Positions 1 through 13,700 of a DNA stretch of 64,000 nucleotides are shown here, piece by piece. The notes under the pieces are model-generated. The model saw nothing but the letters and a program-made list of their open reading frames with translations, made no database searches and was not told the origin of the DNA. Position numbers and translations under genes: made by a program. The stretch spans positions 7,501,001 to 7,565,000 of the forward strand of contig NC_092579.1 of the NCBI RefSeq assembly GCF_037975245.1, in the 5' to 3' direction. The stretch's first letter is position 1. Every line of letters begins with the position of its first letter. The stretch is from Apostichopus japonicus (Eukaryota; Echinodermata; Holothuroidea; Aspidochirotida; Stichopodidae).

Positions 1-2300
1 AAGGTGAGGGCATTCATAATGTCAAGTTACCTCTATATGGGGAAAAAGAGTTTAGTGGCAGAGTTGGTTTGTAGCCAGTATTGCATCGCAACATGCAACG
101 CACTTCTCACTGAACAAATCGACTCGATGTAGCACAGCTAGCTACGTGCGTACTTTTGTCAACAGGATTTGTGACATCCATTGAAAACTGTTGGACCGGT
201 GGAGTAACATTATACTAAACAACGCTCTTTACGCACCGGAATGTGTCGTAATCATACAGGCTACAGCGAGGCACTGCGAGTCATACACTTCATGCAGCAG
301 CTACGGTATGTTGCTCTAACTAGCATCCAACAATTTCCACATGTGGCCACAAACTCTGCACTTGTGTGTCGTGTCAATGTTTGTATTTGTATGATTAAAT
401 GATGCATAAAATATTACATATAGATCTCAATGACACAAGATCTCACCCACCTAAATGCCTATTACTCGCTCACAACTTTAAGAACCCCTGTAATAAGATA
501 CCATTAATAATTTCCCTATGCAATTTCATTCCTAAGTTTTATTCAAAGTTGAAATAATTTTCCCTTTTTCTTCAACCTCTATCGGCAAGTCAGCACAACC
601 CTGGCCAGTTCTGATCCTTTCCCATGACAGTATATAAACAACTTTCAACGCAATATTGACAATGTAAAAAAAATCAAGCTTCAGTGGCTACTTTGATGAC
701 ATATACAGTAGTTTACAGTTGAACGTTGTAGATTACAAAAAAATTATAACAGAAGCATGTAGTCAAGGGATCGCGAAAATTTACACAAGTTTGCAATGAA
801 GAAATTACGAATGTGGTACGAATGCACGGTTCACTAGCAACTCTCAATGTGCGGAGAGAACAAACATACTGTGAGATAAAATACTTTTAAGTTTCTGAGA
901 TGTTACCTTCCCATAACATTCATAAAATGTCTCATCTCAGAACAATTTGTGATCAAAAAGATGTTTCAAATGTTAGGTGACAATCTCAGAAACAATTCAA
1001 CAGTAACTTCCAATCATTGTAGCGCTTCTTGTCGAAACTTGTGACAACAAGGCCTAATGTTATGATATTTGAGTTCACACATATGATAGCCTACAGCACA
1101 AACTTCGCTATGTCTACACATGGGGAAGAAGTTGTTGTTTAACAATATACTTTGTAAACCACAGATGCAAGAATATTTCCAGACAATGGGTATGGGACAA
1201 TATTAGCCAATCAAATCACAGGAAATTTGTCATTGACTATCTATAGCTTGACAATCTCTGCAATGGAAATATTGTTAATTCTGTACTGTGCACGGTTGCA
1301 TGATTGTTATGATTTACTTGTTTCAAAGTCAAACAAATTCGATCATCGTAAGATTTGAAGAAATTTGGGATCTTTTGATAAGGTGTGTTTTTTCTTTTTG
1401 AAAAGAAAGTAAGATGTTAATTCCAAAATGAGTTTATGTTTTGCATATGGCTAGTTGTGACTACGTGTACTTGAGGTTTGTTTACAGTTGCAAAATGTGC
1501 AATTCTATTGCTGGGCAAAAATTGCTACACAAATTTGGTCAATTGTTATACAAAACCAATTACGAGTAGCAGTTCTTGCTACGCCAAAAAAGGCACTAAA
1601 TTGAACGCTGTTTAGTGGAATGTTTCCAGTCCATTGTTCTGTGACTATTTGTGATGTTCTACTGTGACCGTCATACAGGCCTTGATAAATACTTGGGTCC
1701 TCTAGCCTCTTCTGGTTATAATATCATAATGCTTGAAAAAGGTATTCTGGCAAGGTTGAAGATAATAATCATAACAAATTGTAATCTGATAATCAGGCAG
1801 TCATTTTTACGATGCTTAATGACCTTATGGATTACAACTTTCACGTCGGGTGGCTTCCAGTTCAACATTTTAACTCAAATTCGGGATCTTTTCAATTTAG
1901 AAAGTCAATATAAAAAGAGAGACACTGTTGTTATCAACTTTGCAAATTAATCCTTAATTCATATTGAGTGTTAATTGGCTGATGGAGTTGTGCCTTAATT
2001 TCTAATTCCTTAAGGAATTGCAAAGGCAAAGGAACCTACGAGATGTTTGTAAGCTGTACATGTGCATGTGTGTATGATACCTTGGTTTGCCAACACTATA
2101 AGGTACCATGTGCAGGTTGCATGAACTTCATACCTGGTATGTAGATGCCCCTTGTTGATTTCTTGCCTTCTTTAATTGTTGGTAGGGGTCAAAGTTCAGT
2201 TTAGGTCAACAGTGGTAGAAAGCTGAATACCTTGCAAATATTATTAAAGCTACCTCAACAAGTCCACCTTTGATGATTATCATACATGATATATGTAGAT
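1..2300. other. Non-coding, probable upstream intron of CCDC57
   Basis: No convincing exon seen on either strand. The window opens with AAG followed by GTGAGG, which reads as a possible splice donor at base 4, but the exon would lie outside. The only internal structure noticed is an 80-base sequence at about 1826-1905 that recurs at about 37050-37131. Confidence 0.4.
1826..1905 (+). repeat. Dispersed repeat, copy 1 of 2
   Basis: Starts with ATGGATTACAA and ends with CAATTTAGAAAGTCA. It is about 90% identical by eye to 37050-37131, including GTCGGGTGGCTTCCA in both. No terminal repeats or duplication identified; probably a fragment of an interspersed element. Confidence 0.6.
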
Positions 2301-4489
2301 CAGGCGCGTATCCAGGATTTTCAAACCCGGGGGGCGCGAATTACTATCTGAGCGGAGCGCCACCATCGGTTGGCGCGCAGCGTACAAGAAAATTTCTTAT
2401 TTTGATACCCCCCAGATCACCGGAAACGGCACTTCTCGGGCTTGAAATGACCAACCAGATGTACACTTTTTGCCTGAGAACCAAGTATTTCCTAATAGTT
2501 TTTTTTCCATCCATAACCTTTTTGAAGATTGTCAACCCGGCACACATCATGTTCGACCTGATCGCATCTCCTGTGGGTCTTTGCTTTTGTAGGTGATTCT
2601 ACGTCGCGGCCCACAATACCCGTCAGCCCCACTTTTCAAGGTTTTAAGCCCCATATTTGTTCAGAATTTGAAAATTCACATTTCTCGTGAATAAACTCAC
2701 TTCAAAACATACCCATAATGTTGTACAAAATTTCATCTATGGACAACCAATATAGAAAAACTTCCTTCAACCCCTAACAGACCGGTCAAAATTGCACGAG
2801 TACAGGGAAGTGTGATGCAGAATGTTGGTCAGAAATTTTCGAAACTTCAGACACAGTTAATTTATTGGTGTACAAATATTAAAACCTCTTATAACGGCTA
2901 TTATAAAACTTGGTTGAAGGAAATGAAAAAATAGCAGATATTTCCGAAACCGAACACTACACACATAGGCGTAGGAGGCGCGGCGGCAGTGGCGGGAGCT
3001 AGGGGTATTGATCAGGAGGGGCGAGAATGGTCTGTAAGGGCGCTTTCGACACTATCTAAGCGGAGCGCCACCACTGGTTGGCGCGTAGCGTACAGAAAAT
3101 TTTTGAGTAAAGATACTCCCTAGATCGCCGGAAATGACCCTTTCCGGGCCTGGCTCATTTGCAGATAAACGAAGAATAAGGTGTCATCGCCAAATTACAC
3201 CAACAGAATGTGACAAATGTCAATAAGTAGATGAGAGCGCAATAAAAAAGTCAATAATCTAGAATAAGTAAAAAGTGGTAAAGAGCTGAAAAAGGCGCCA
3301 GCAGTCCATTTGAGTCCGTCAGGGGGGCATCCGCCCCCATGACCGTATGGACGCTCCGCCACTGCGCGGCGGGGGTGCAGCCCCTAATTCGCCATTACTA
3401 ATGTAAAAGAGAGTTTTGACATAATTGGACCTCCATGCTTTTTATACATCTACATGAGACATGTCGTTGTTTACATTAGCATCCCGCGGTATACTGCACA
3501 ATTTTAACGGAACGTACAGTACATGATGGCATGCGATGTAATAACCGAGGCTTGCTTATATGATATTGACATTAACACGTTGAGCGCGCGCGAAAATTTT
3601 TGGTTATTTTTTCAGGCAAGTCGGACAGTTTTGAGGCTTTTCATCCTGGAACGCCATTTTCATGCTCACTGATATGATGTGATATCTGCTGTTTGCGTTA
3701 CAAATTCAAACAGGCGCGTAGCGAGGAATTTGTCAAGTGAGGGGCGAAGCCTGTAGGCAAATTATCTAAGCGTAGCGCCACCATAGGTTGGCGCGAAGCG
3801 TACAAGAAAATTTTGGGCGAAAATGCCTCCCAGATCGCTGGAAATGGCACTACCCAGGACCATTTGTTAGCGCGAAGCGTACAAGCAAATTTTGGCCAAA
3901 AATGTCTCCCAGATCGCTGGAAATGACACTTCCCAGGCCTTGTAAGTTGCATCTAAGCACTTTCTATTTTGAAATTACTTAGCGATATCATTTAAAAAAA
4001 TGCTGAATGGGGGGGGGCGGGCGGTCGCCCCCATCCCAAAAATCGTCATGTTCCCCGACAACGCTGTCGAGTTCGAGACCAGCCACAGTTGGTTTCATAG
4101 CACAATTCTACACACGCGTTATGATAGACCATATATAGTATATATATAGATCATTAGTGAGAGAGGAAAATGGAAACGTCAAAAAATGGAGTTGTCGGTG
4201 TAAGGGGTAGGGTGAGTCACACATTTACGAAATCATTGATCCGTCACTGGCTACCCTTCAGCGCTGTAATGATGTCACTGTTCCTCTTTCTCTTCCCGAT
4301 GTCTTCGCGTTTTTCTTTTACTCCCTCCTTTTCTCCTTTTTCTCTCTTTCTTCATTTTATTTTCCCTTCCTTCCTCTCCTCCTCCTCTTTTTCCCCCTTT
4401 TTTCCTTTTTTCTTCTCTTTTTTTTCTCTCCTCTTTTTCCTACCCGGGGGGCGCGCGCCCCCAATGCCCCCCCCCTGGATACGCACCTG
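2301..4489. mobile_element. Composite hAT-like non-autonomous element (CAGGCGCGTA family)
   Basis: The left end reads CAGGCGCGTATCCAGG and the right end CCTGGATACGCACCTG, its near-perfect reverse complement. Inside are three diverged copies of one internal module (GGAGCGCCACCA followed by GGTTGGCGCG): near 2350, near 3060, and a fuller copy from 3711. A pyrimidine-rich stretch lies at 4320-4440. The flanks share only TAGAT, so the 8-base duplication expected for hAT is not clean. No transposase reading frame. Could be one old element with nested relatives, or unrelated ends brought together. Confidence 0.55.
3711..4042 (+). mobile_element. CAGGCGCGTAGC hAT-like MITE, right end lost
   Basis: Begins CAGGCGCGTAGCGAGGAATT like the copies at 8631 and 12175. 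It has an extra internal tandem duplication of about 75 bases (GCGCGAAGCGTACAAG at about 3791 and 3869). The terminal inverted repeat on the right is missing: after a G-rich tract and GGTCGCCCCC the sequence leaves the family. It sits inside the larger composite element. Confidence 0.75.
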
Positions 4490-4714
4490 TAGATGCACGT
4501 AGGATGACTTCTAAACAGTAGATCAAGAAGTGAGGCAAAATGATCTTAGTCCTGCTGGAAGTGAGATGTAGGGAGCACCGTGCTAAAACAATACAACTGG
4601 ATCCAGGTTAATTACCGTTAGTATCATCGCCTTTATATGACCAAGGCAGCACATGTTGGGGATTTGTGTCCTAATTGTATCTCTCTTTCTTCTCTTTGAT
4701 TATCTTCCAAACAG

Positions 4715-7700
4715 AATTTCTGACCTTGAGCAACACATCCATGAGAATGATTTGAAACTGCAGAGAGCTTTAGAAGAGTTTAAAAGGAAGTAAGGAATAT
4801 GTTTTAAATGACATTAACTTCAGATCAAAATTGTGGGATATATGTCACTGACATAGTTAACCTCTAAAATGGACAATGTATAATTCAATACAAGGCACAA
4901 CTTTCTTCATCATCACAAAGATAGTGCCTTAGAAGTATCTGGGCCCAAATCTTTTTAAAACTTTTACAAAACTTCTAGTCTTTCCAGTGATATTTCTAAC
5001 TCTAGACTTAAAACTTGTCTGTTTATTATCCTGCTTTTAATATGTCATATCCGTTTTGACTTTAAAAAAAACTTAAAAAAAAAATGTGGTGACTAGCAGC
5101 TCTTTCATTTTCAATTCTAGTCCTGCTTAAATTTTTGTAGGTTATGAGAAGTCTTTCACCCTCTTTTGCACAACTTTATGGTTGGATTTTGTTTAACCTT
5201 TGATGCACCTAGTAACTTTTACCAAGAGCGGTAAGTTTGGAGTATGTTGGTTGGGATGTGTCTCCTGCTAAGATGATCAGCCTTTTATAGCAAATTGTGA
5301 CGAATAATGATTTGATTCGATAATCACTGTATTCCTTTGTTTCGTATGCATCGTGCAGACACAGCGAGTTAGACAGATATGCAAGGGAGAAAGAAAACGC
5401 ACTTTCTATGGCAAAAGAATGTCATATGGAGAGAGAGCGCCACCAGGAGGCAGAAATTAGGGAACTGCGTGCTCACTTGGAGCAGAAAGAGCTAGAATGG
5501 AGGAAAAATGATTGGAACCATCAAGATGAACTCAAAGAGAGAGATGGCAACATTGAAAAGTAAGTTATTTTCATGATTTCCACTTTATGTCGTTCAGAGG
5601 GTACATTTGGGACAACTTCAGAAGTTTGATGGTGGTGGTTTCTTCCGCCCCCGTTCCCCTGTAGCCATCTCCAACACTCCACTTTCAGTGTCCATGTGCA
5701 TCTCTAATTATAAATATTTCTATCAGTTCGGAGGATACATTTGTTATGTTGATGATGCTGGTGAGGGATGTACTGATTAAAAGAGAGCTTAAAAAACCCT
5801 GAAACCTGTACACTTTTACCAAGTACCAATTAACGATAATCACATTTACAGTTTAAAGGAGGAGATAGCCGTAGCCAAGAGTCAGTCAGATGCTCAGATG
5901 GCGAACGTCACCCAGGAGATGACGAAGATGAAGATGGAGATGCAGAGAATCCAAGAGAATGAAACCAAACTCTTATCACAGCTGAATAAAAGAAAGGAAG
6001 ATATAGAGAGGTAAGTCCCATGGTGCTGTGAAATGTTACATATGAAGAGGTTAATATTAGAAACCTAGGTAACTAACCCTCGACGAGTAGATTCAATAAG
6101 CAGCCGTGAATCCAGTCGCCCCTCTTGTCCTTGATCACCTTGTGCCGTCGAGTTGTGTCCGACCCCTGGTGATGACCATGACTTTCATCCTCCAATCCTT
6201 CCGGCTCCTGGTTGCCCCTCGCAGTCCATCCAGAGTCAGCCCAGTCGCCTGCTTGACACCATCCATCCATCGTGCTCGTGGCCTGCCCCTCTTTCGTGAT
6301 CCATCACCCATTCCCACCATTATTGATTTTTCCAGGGAGTCGTCCGCTCGCATGATAGTCTCTTAATATTGTCAAGTTTTTTGTTTAAAATCCTACATCT
6401 CACCCACAAAGCGATCAACGGGCTTGCCCTTCAATATATCACTGACCTTCTTACTCCTTTACGCCGGTCAACTACAGTTACGCTTCGCTCTTCCTATCAT
6501 GCGCATTTGCAATTAACTCCTGGTCCACGTACCCGCGCTCGTTACGGCGATCGTGCCTTTTCTGTCGCTGCGCCTTCTCTTTGGAACAAACTCCCATTTC
6601 ACGTTTGCGACTCTCCCTCCCTTTGTATTTTCAAGAGACAACTTAAAACATTTCTGTTTGATTCCTAGTTTCTTCTTTTTTCCCCCTTGGTTTCCTTTGT
6701 CTCTTTCCTACTTTGTAAAGCGCTTTGCAACGCTTTATTAAGCGCTATATAAGTGTAATTTATTATTATTATTATTAAGTTTAGTGACTGCTATCAATGA
6801 CATGTAACTACCAGCAATGGAGCAAACAGTAACGCAATATGCTGTAAAACCATTAAAATCACTGCAGAGTGTTATAAGAGGCAGAGCATAAACCAATGGT
6901 GCACAATCATGTGATAAATCATCGCTAAGTTGTTGTTTCTTATTTGGGTAAAAGATCTGCAATTGAATACAGCATGTCTTTGGTGTTATGTGCTTGGATT
7001 CAGGTACAAGAAGGACGTGACTCAGGCAGTGGTCCACCACGCTGAGCTAGAGAGAAGTAAGGCCCAGCTGGAGGTTGATTGGCAGAGGAGGTACGAAGAC
7101 GCTGAGAGAAACCAGTATAGTCGCTCGGAGGAACTGATTGAAAAACTCACCAGAGCCAGGGATGAGGTGAGTGTACCTACCAGAAAGAGCCTTACTTTGA
7201 ATGAGGGGTGACTCGTTAGTTATCTAGTCAGAGCCAAAGTAGCTATACTCTGTGTCATAAATCCCCACCCTCCTCACCAGAACATCATCAAAGTGAAAGA
7301 TTTGCTTGTAATGTGGGATGACTTGTTAGTAATGTAGTGAGAGGCCAAGTAGCTATACTCCTGCCTCAGATCTCCCCACATCCCCCCCCCCCCCACCAGC
7401 ACATCATCAAAGTGAAAGATTTGCTGGTAATGTTGGATGACTTGTTAGTTATATAGTGAGAGGCCAAAGTAGCTGTAACCTGTCTCATACCTCCTCCCCC
7501 CTCCCACCAGCACATCATCAAAGTGAAAGATTTGCTTGTAAAGTGGGATGACTTGTTAGTTATGTAGTGAGAGGCCAAGTAGCTTATACTCCTGCCCCCA
7601 TATTCCTCCACCACCATCACATCATCAAATCACTTGGATTCCACGACACTGGGCATGCGTGTAAATCTTATGTATTGGTTGGTTATGTATACCAGTCATT

Positions 7701-10700
7701 GACAGTGGAAGTCTTAACATATTATATGAGATTCGTGGAGCAGGCCAAGATACATTATATGATCTATTTATCTATATATTGTTTATATTTATTATTATTA
7801 TTATTTTTATGATATTTAATATCTATTTAGAATTGAGATATAACTTTGAATCATTCTAAATAAATCCTGTATCATTGAGTCACGTGTGTATATTACTCAG
7901 TCTAACTAAGAGGCCTCTGTTGAAACCATTATTTTCAAAGTTATGGTTTTAGTTTATAAGTGTATAAGCAGTACCGACCCCGCATACTCATGTACTTGTC
8001 TCTCTCGTTACTGCTCTGGTAGATCAAACTTACGCTCTGCTTCTGACACCACACTCCTCAATGAACCCAGTACCATCAGGACCCTCAAGTCAGCGGAGGG
8101 CAAATCTTTCTTGTGTTGCCCCACGCATGTGGAATAGCCTACCTGTTAGCATTAGGAGTTCTCGTTCTTTGTCCATTTTCAAGAAAGCTTTGAAAACTTA
8201 TCTATATTCTAAGATTTAGCTTTCTTTTTGTAAAGCGCTACGATCTTGATGTAGCAGCGCTATATAAGTGTCTAATATGTATGTATGTATGTATAATTTT
8301 CAAAAGTCTTCATAATTCCTTTGCAGGCTCTTGCTCTGGTGACAGAAAGAGAGAGAGAAATGACACAGAAGGATCAGTTATTGAGGTCAATAAAGACACA
8401 CAGAGATAATGCAATGGCTACTCTCAAAAAACACAACCTGAAAATCTCCCCAAATGAAGAATTGGTATGAATGTTCATTGTACAATCTTAGTTATTAATA
8501 TTCATCAGAGACAGGTATTTCCTGTGTTAGTTTGATTTCAATTGTTGGTAACATACTGCATTTGATCAACTTATTGGCCATAAGTTTATGAAACAAAATG
8601 AAAAAGTTTTGTTTAAGGTTAGACTGCAGACAGGCGCGTAGCGAGGAATTCGCCAAGGGAGGGGTGAAGCCTGTAGACAAACTTTCTAAGCGTAGCTCCA
8701 CCCTGGGTTGGCGCGAAGCATACAAGCAAAATTTGGTTGAAAATGCCTCCCAGATCGCTGGAAATGGCACTTCCCAGGCCTCGTAAGTTGCATCTAACCT
8801 TTTTTTACTTTGAAATTACTAAGGATATAAAAAATAAAAAATGCTCAAGGGGGGACGGTCGCCCCCTTTGCCCCCCTCCCCCCCCCTTGGCTATGCGCCT
8901 GACTGCAGATGATGAAAATAAGATGCCCTGCAAGAAGATTTTCACTTGAAGATCATGATGTAGGGATTAATAAGCAATAATTCTATTCTGAGATATTGTT
9001 GTCTAGACCTTTCGGTTAATTAGTACTAATATATACTTATACGTATAAGTCCAGTGTAAGCTCAAAACAAACACACATTTAATTTTAGAGACTTCATTAT
9101 TATTTGAAGTGAAACTGAAATAGCTTCATTATAATGAGTTTATGACATGGCAATTAATTTCCTGATAAATATCCACTAACAGCTGCTGTTTGTGTTTCCA
9201 CATTTAGAATAATATTAACACAAGCAATTGTTCCTGCCATATCCCACTTGTGTTTCGTTCAACTAGATTAGTGCATTGTTTCATATGAAGCCTATTAAGA
9301 AACTCCTCTCACCTAATTAATTTATCCAGTCACTAGATGGTATTTTATAACTCTAGCCCAGGTTGTTTGTTATGCAGATTAGCATAGGCCAAGATACATC
9401 AACTATCAAAGTGGTTTAGTCCAAGACCATATCGATAATATTTGTTTTGAAAAAGTCTTTTGAAAGTAAATTTTGTTCTCATGTATTGATGTTGGAAGAT
9501 ACATGCCTCTGAAACAAAACCAACTCAAGACTTTAAATTTTAGTTATGGCTTGACCAGGTTATCATCATGTCACACAAATTCCTTCACCTTTATGTTTAG
9601 ATCACTCCAGTGGAAGACTCAGATGAAAGAACAATCAGATCATTGGAGGAGCAAAATGATGCCTTGAAATCGGTCATTCAGAGGATGAGAGAGGAGATGG
9701 AGTCTCTGACACCTGCCTCTCATCGACCAGAGAGAGAGAACAGCAAGGATGGTGTATACACTGCCGGTAAGGAGCATTGTGATGTCACTAATGATGTCAT
9801 CGAAGCTCATCAACCTTTATCTCCCAAATAATCTTTGATATGCAAAAGTGAGGCACATTGAAAACTAATAAGATATCTGTGGAGTTTAAATATGTCAGAT
9901 AATTCATTGGCCATTAGTCAACTTCTGTCATTTTCCTGTGACTGATAATTAATTAATTTACTTTGTTTTAATTAGGTTATACAAAGAGCATGGAAAGGGA
10001 TATGAAACTACTGAAAGCAGAGAAAAGAGAACTGAGCGATGAATTGGAGAATTTGAAGAAGTCACAGAGGATGGAGACGAACGAAGCTCAGAAACAACGA
10101 CAAAATCAACAGGACAGGAATCTCTCAGATCAGACCAGAACCCACTCACAGGAAATAGCTGTCTTGAAACAACAAATTGCTAATCTGGAGTGGAAGCTAG
10201 GGAACAGCAAAATGGAAAGGTCACAGAATGATGTAAGTGAACAAGTATTTGTGATTCGCTGTTATACAAAGTTCTTGCAGAAAATCCCTTTTTTTTTTAT
10301 GGAAACTAAGTATACTAAAGAACATGCTCCTAGAATTAATGTATCCTCTTGAAAATAATTTGCTACTTTGTTGGTAAATACTTCACTTGCAATTAAAATA
10401 TGTATTTTTAAATTGTAAAACAAAAGCAAAGTGCAACATCTCACTTGACGGTAGCAAAATGTGGTTATAATTTGCTTATTTGACTTACTCTGTTACCATG
10501 GCAACATTTGACACAAATATTTCTATCTATGTTATGAATGTTACAGAAGTAATTATGCTTTACTTTTCGGGGAAATTTTCGAGAGTGTGGTGTTCTTCGT
10601 AAAGCACTGTGCTTTTTTGTTGCATTTCTAGCAAGGCATAGATAAGTTAAAAATTGATTGCAAACTAACTTCTTGTTTCATTCATAAAACCCAAAGTTAC

Positions 10701-13700
10701 AGATGCGGAGCAAAGATGGTTTTGAAGAAAGGGGAGCATTTCCACCGTCAAAGGGAAATCCAGACACAAACACTTCAGTTAGCGCAGTAAGTAATTAGCA
10801 TGTGATGAAAGGGAATCATCTTTGTAAAATGATTAATTTAGTGTTTAAATTAAATATATTTATATATTTAAATATATTTATATATTTAAATATATTTAGC
10901 AGGGAATACCTCTAAGTTTGATTCATTTTGACTATAAAAGTTCCTAAAATGTGGTAAATAAATCCATACCAGGAGGCAACGTCTGCAGGAAAGAAAGCGT
11001 TGGAGGAGAACTTCATCGCAGTGCTACGAACCATAGGAAAAAGAATAAGTAAACGATTGTAGGAATATAAGAAAGAATTATCATATATAGGCCTACAAAT
11101 TCAATCACGTTTTAGAGTCATCCATGCATGTGATGCCCAGGTAGTGGAATGAAACCAGCATATTTGGAGGATGTTCATAACAAAAATTAGAAGATATGAA
11201 CCAGATATCTTCATTATATTGGGTTGACTTCACAACTCTGAGTGATATTTGGAAATTGGACTTTTTCCCTTTTTTTGTGTTTTTTTTGCAGTAATTCTTA
11301 AATAATAATAATGGTGATTTATAATGGTGATTTTAAAGATATCAATGGGGTGTCTGGAATTTGCTTACTGTACAAATGACTTTCTAGGTGTGTCAATAGT
11401 TCCCACAGACACATAATGTAAAAGATAAACACAGGTCAATGGTTCTGGGGTGAATTGAAAAGTTGGTCAAAAACAAACACAATATTTGTTGTGACATGCA
11501 TGAGAAATGTTTGACTTATTTGTCCAGTTACAGGCAAAACTGAAGACAGCTATCCATCACATCAGTAGATTAGTCAAGGAGAGGCAACAGCTGATTGAAC
11601 TTAGCAACAGGCTGAGGTCAGAGGTCGCTAGATCAAAAACAACTCATCACAGAGTGGATGGAAGCCACAAGGGAAACGAGAAAGATGATATAGGAACGAA
11701 ACCGGTTTCTCCGAGAGAGATGGTGCAAAAGTTAGATCGTCAGCTGAATGCTGTTGAGCAGTTACAGTATTCACTTACTACTAAGGTGAGCCAAACATGT
11801 TCAATAAAGCAATTAATTTTCACTGCATATTTTATCTTGTTTTTGACCTGTAAGATTATTGCCATTTACTAAGTTACTCAATGAATGTAAACCCTGATTT
11901 TAACATACTCCCCAAATGCATTATTTTTATATATTTTTGTGTAACTCAGCCTGCACACAAACAGCTAGAGAGTACAGTGTGATTCAACTGAATTGCTCAT
12001 AATGTTTAAGGATTGGGCCATTCTAGTTAATTAGTGAGACCGTAATGGCAATATAGCATCGCAGCCAGTATGTGTATTCATTCTCATATTCAGGCATTTT
12101 GGAAATACACACTATAGATGCTAGTACAAGTTTAGGTACTCCTTCTCAGGCTTAGAGTCTAATGATGGTACTCACAGGAGCATAGCGAGGAATGTGCCAA
12201 GGGAGGGGCGAACATGTAGGCAAATTATCAGAGCTGTAGATTCGGCATTGGAAACTATCTAAGCGTAGCACCACCATGAGTTGGCGCAAAGCATACAATA
12301 AAATTTTGGCCAAAAATTCCTCCCAGATCGCTGGAAATGGCACTTCCCAGGCCTTGCAAGTTGCATCTAAGCATTTTCTATTTTGAAATTACTAGCGATA
12401 TCATAAAAACGTACAAAAAAATATGTCAAGGGGGGCATCACCCCCTTTGCCCTCCCGCCCCCCCCCCCCCTTGGCTACGTGCCTGGTTACTCATATTCAT
12501 ACCAAATGGAATTCTACTTGTACTCATACTCATGCTGTTGTACTCATTCTATTGATCTGGGCCCTTCTGGTCTATCTTGTAGCCTTTCTTTGCTGTCAGG
12601 GTTCTATTGCCAAATCCAGAGTTTAATCTAAATATTCAGAAGGGAACATTTCTAAATACCTTTAATAACTTTATGATGGACATGCCTAAACATGGAAGGT
12701 TTATATCAAATTTGGTAATAAATTCACATCATAAAGCAGAGTCTGCATTAAAACTTACATAAATGTGTGGGAGCAGAATTTTATTGCAGGGATACTCTCG
12801 TAGAAAAAAGAATAACTTAAAGAATTTATCGAATTATTCATCACTTAATAGGAACTGAAGATGATGCAAAAAGGGCTGACCAAGGATCAAGAAAGGTCAG
12901 AGGTCATTCAAGTTCAATTAAGCTCTTCTTCATCCTCGACACCATCTTCTCCTCCTCACGATGTCTCTCCTAGTGACACTCCATCACAGGACCCCCCAGG
13001 CCCACCAGCAAACACCCAAGGTATGCCAGTTTGTTTGTAGTGCAGATCACTTTTTCATTCCTTTATTTGCATTTATTTTCTCATTAGAATCAGAACATGA
13101 TAATTTTTGTCAGTTTCCTTTTCATGGTCTTAATTATCAGTTCAATCCTTTGTCTGTTTATGTGCGTTTGTATGTGTGTGTAATTTAATGTAAATTAGAA
13201 TTCCAATATACGATTGAGTTACACAAGTGTAAACATGTCTCTCAAGTAACTGTTGGTCAATTTTGAAAATCAGCAAAATATCACCACTCCTGGGTAGTTG
13301 TCACTGTCTGCATTGGGATCACAGCTTTAAAATTTCCAGACTATTTTGTGTTTTTATACATTAATGATACTTTACGCCTTAAGCAGACACAGCAAAATAT
13401 TGCAAGGCATAATATTACCATGTTATAGTAAGATATTAACATACACAATCTGATTGAATTTTGTAAGTGTGTGTCTGTTTTTTTCATGTCACCTGCATAA
13501 CATTCATACATAAAGAAAACTTTTAGTCAATAACTCAGTAAAATAAAAAAGTGTTGAATAGACTTGGTCATTCCAATTCCTTCTTAATATAGGTCAATGT
13601 TATGTTGTGGTTGTCATCATGACAAACTTAAAAGGGTCGGAATATTTCTGAGTTTCATGTGTATGGAGTGACAAGCATTTTTCATAACTGTGTTTGTAAA

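Noticed and set aside
4170-4502. Plus frame rich in Phe, Leu and Ser that resembles a membrane protein
   Set aside because: Produced by a pyrimidine-rich low-complexity tract within the composite element.
7366-7620. Minus frame with internal repeats
   Set aside because: Translation of the minisatellite; no biological support.
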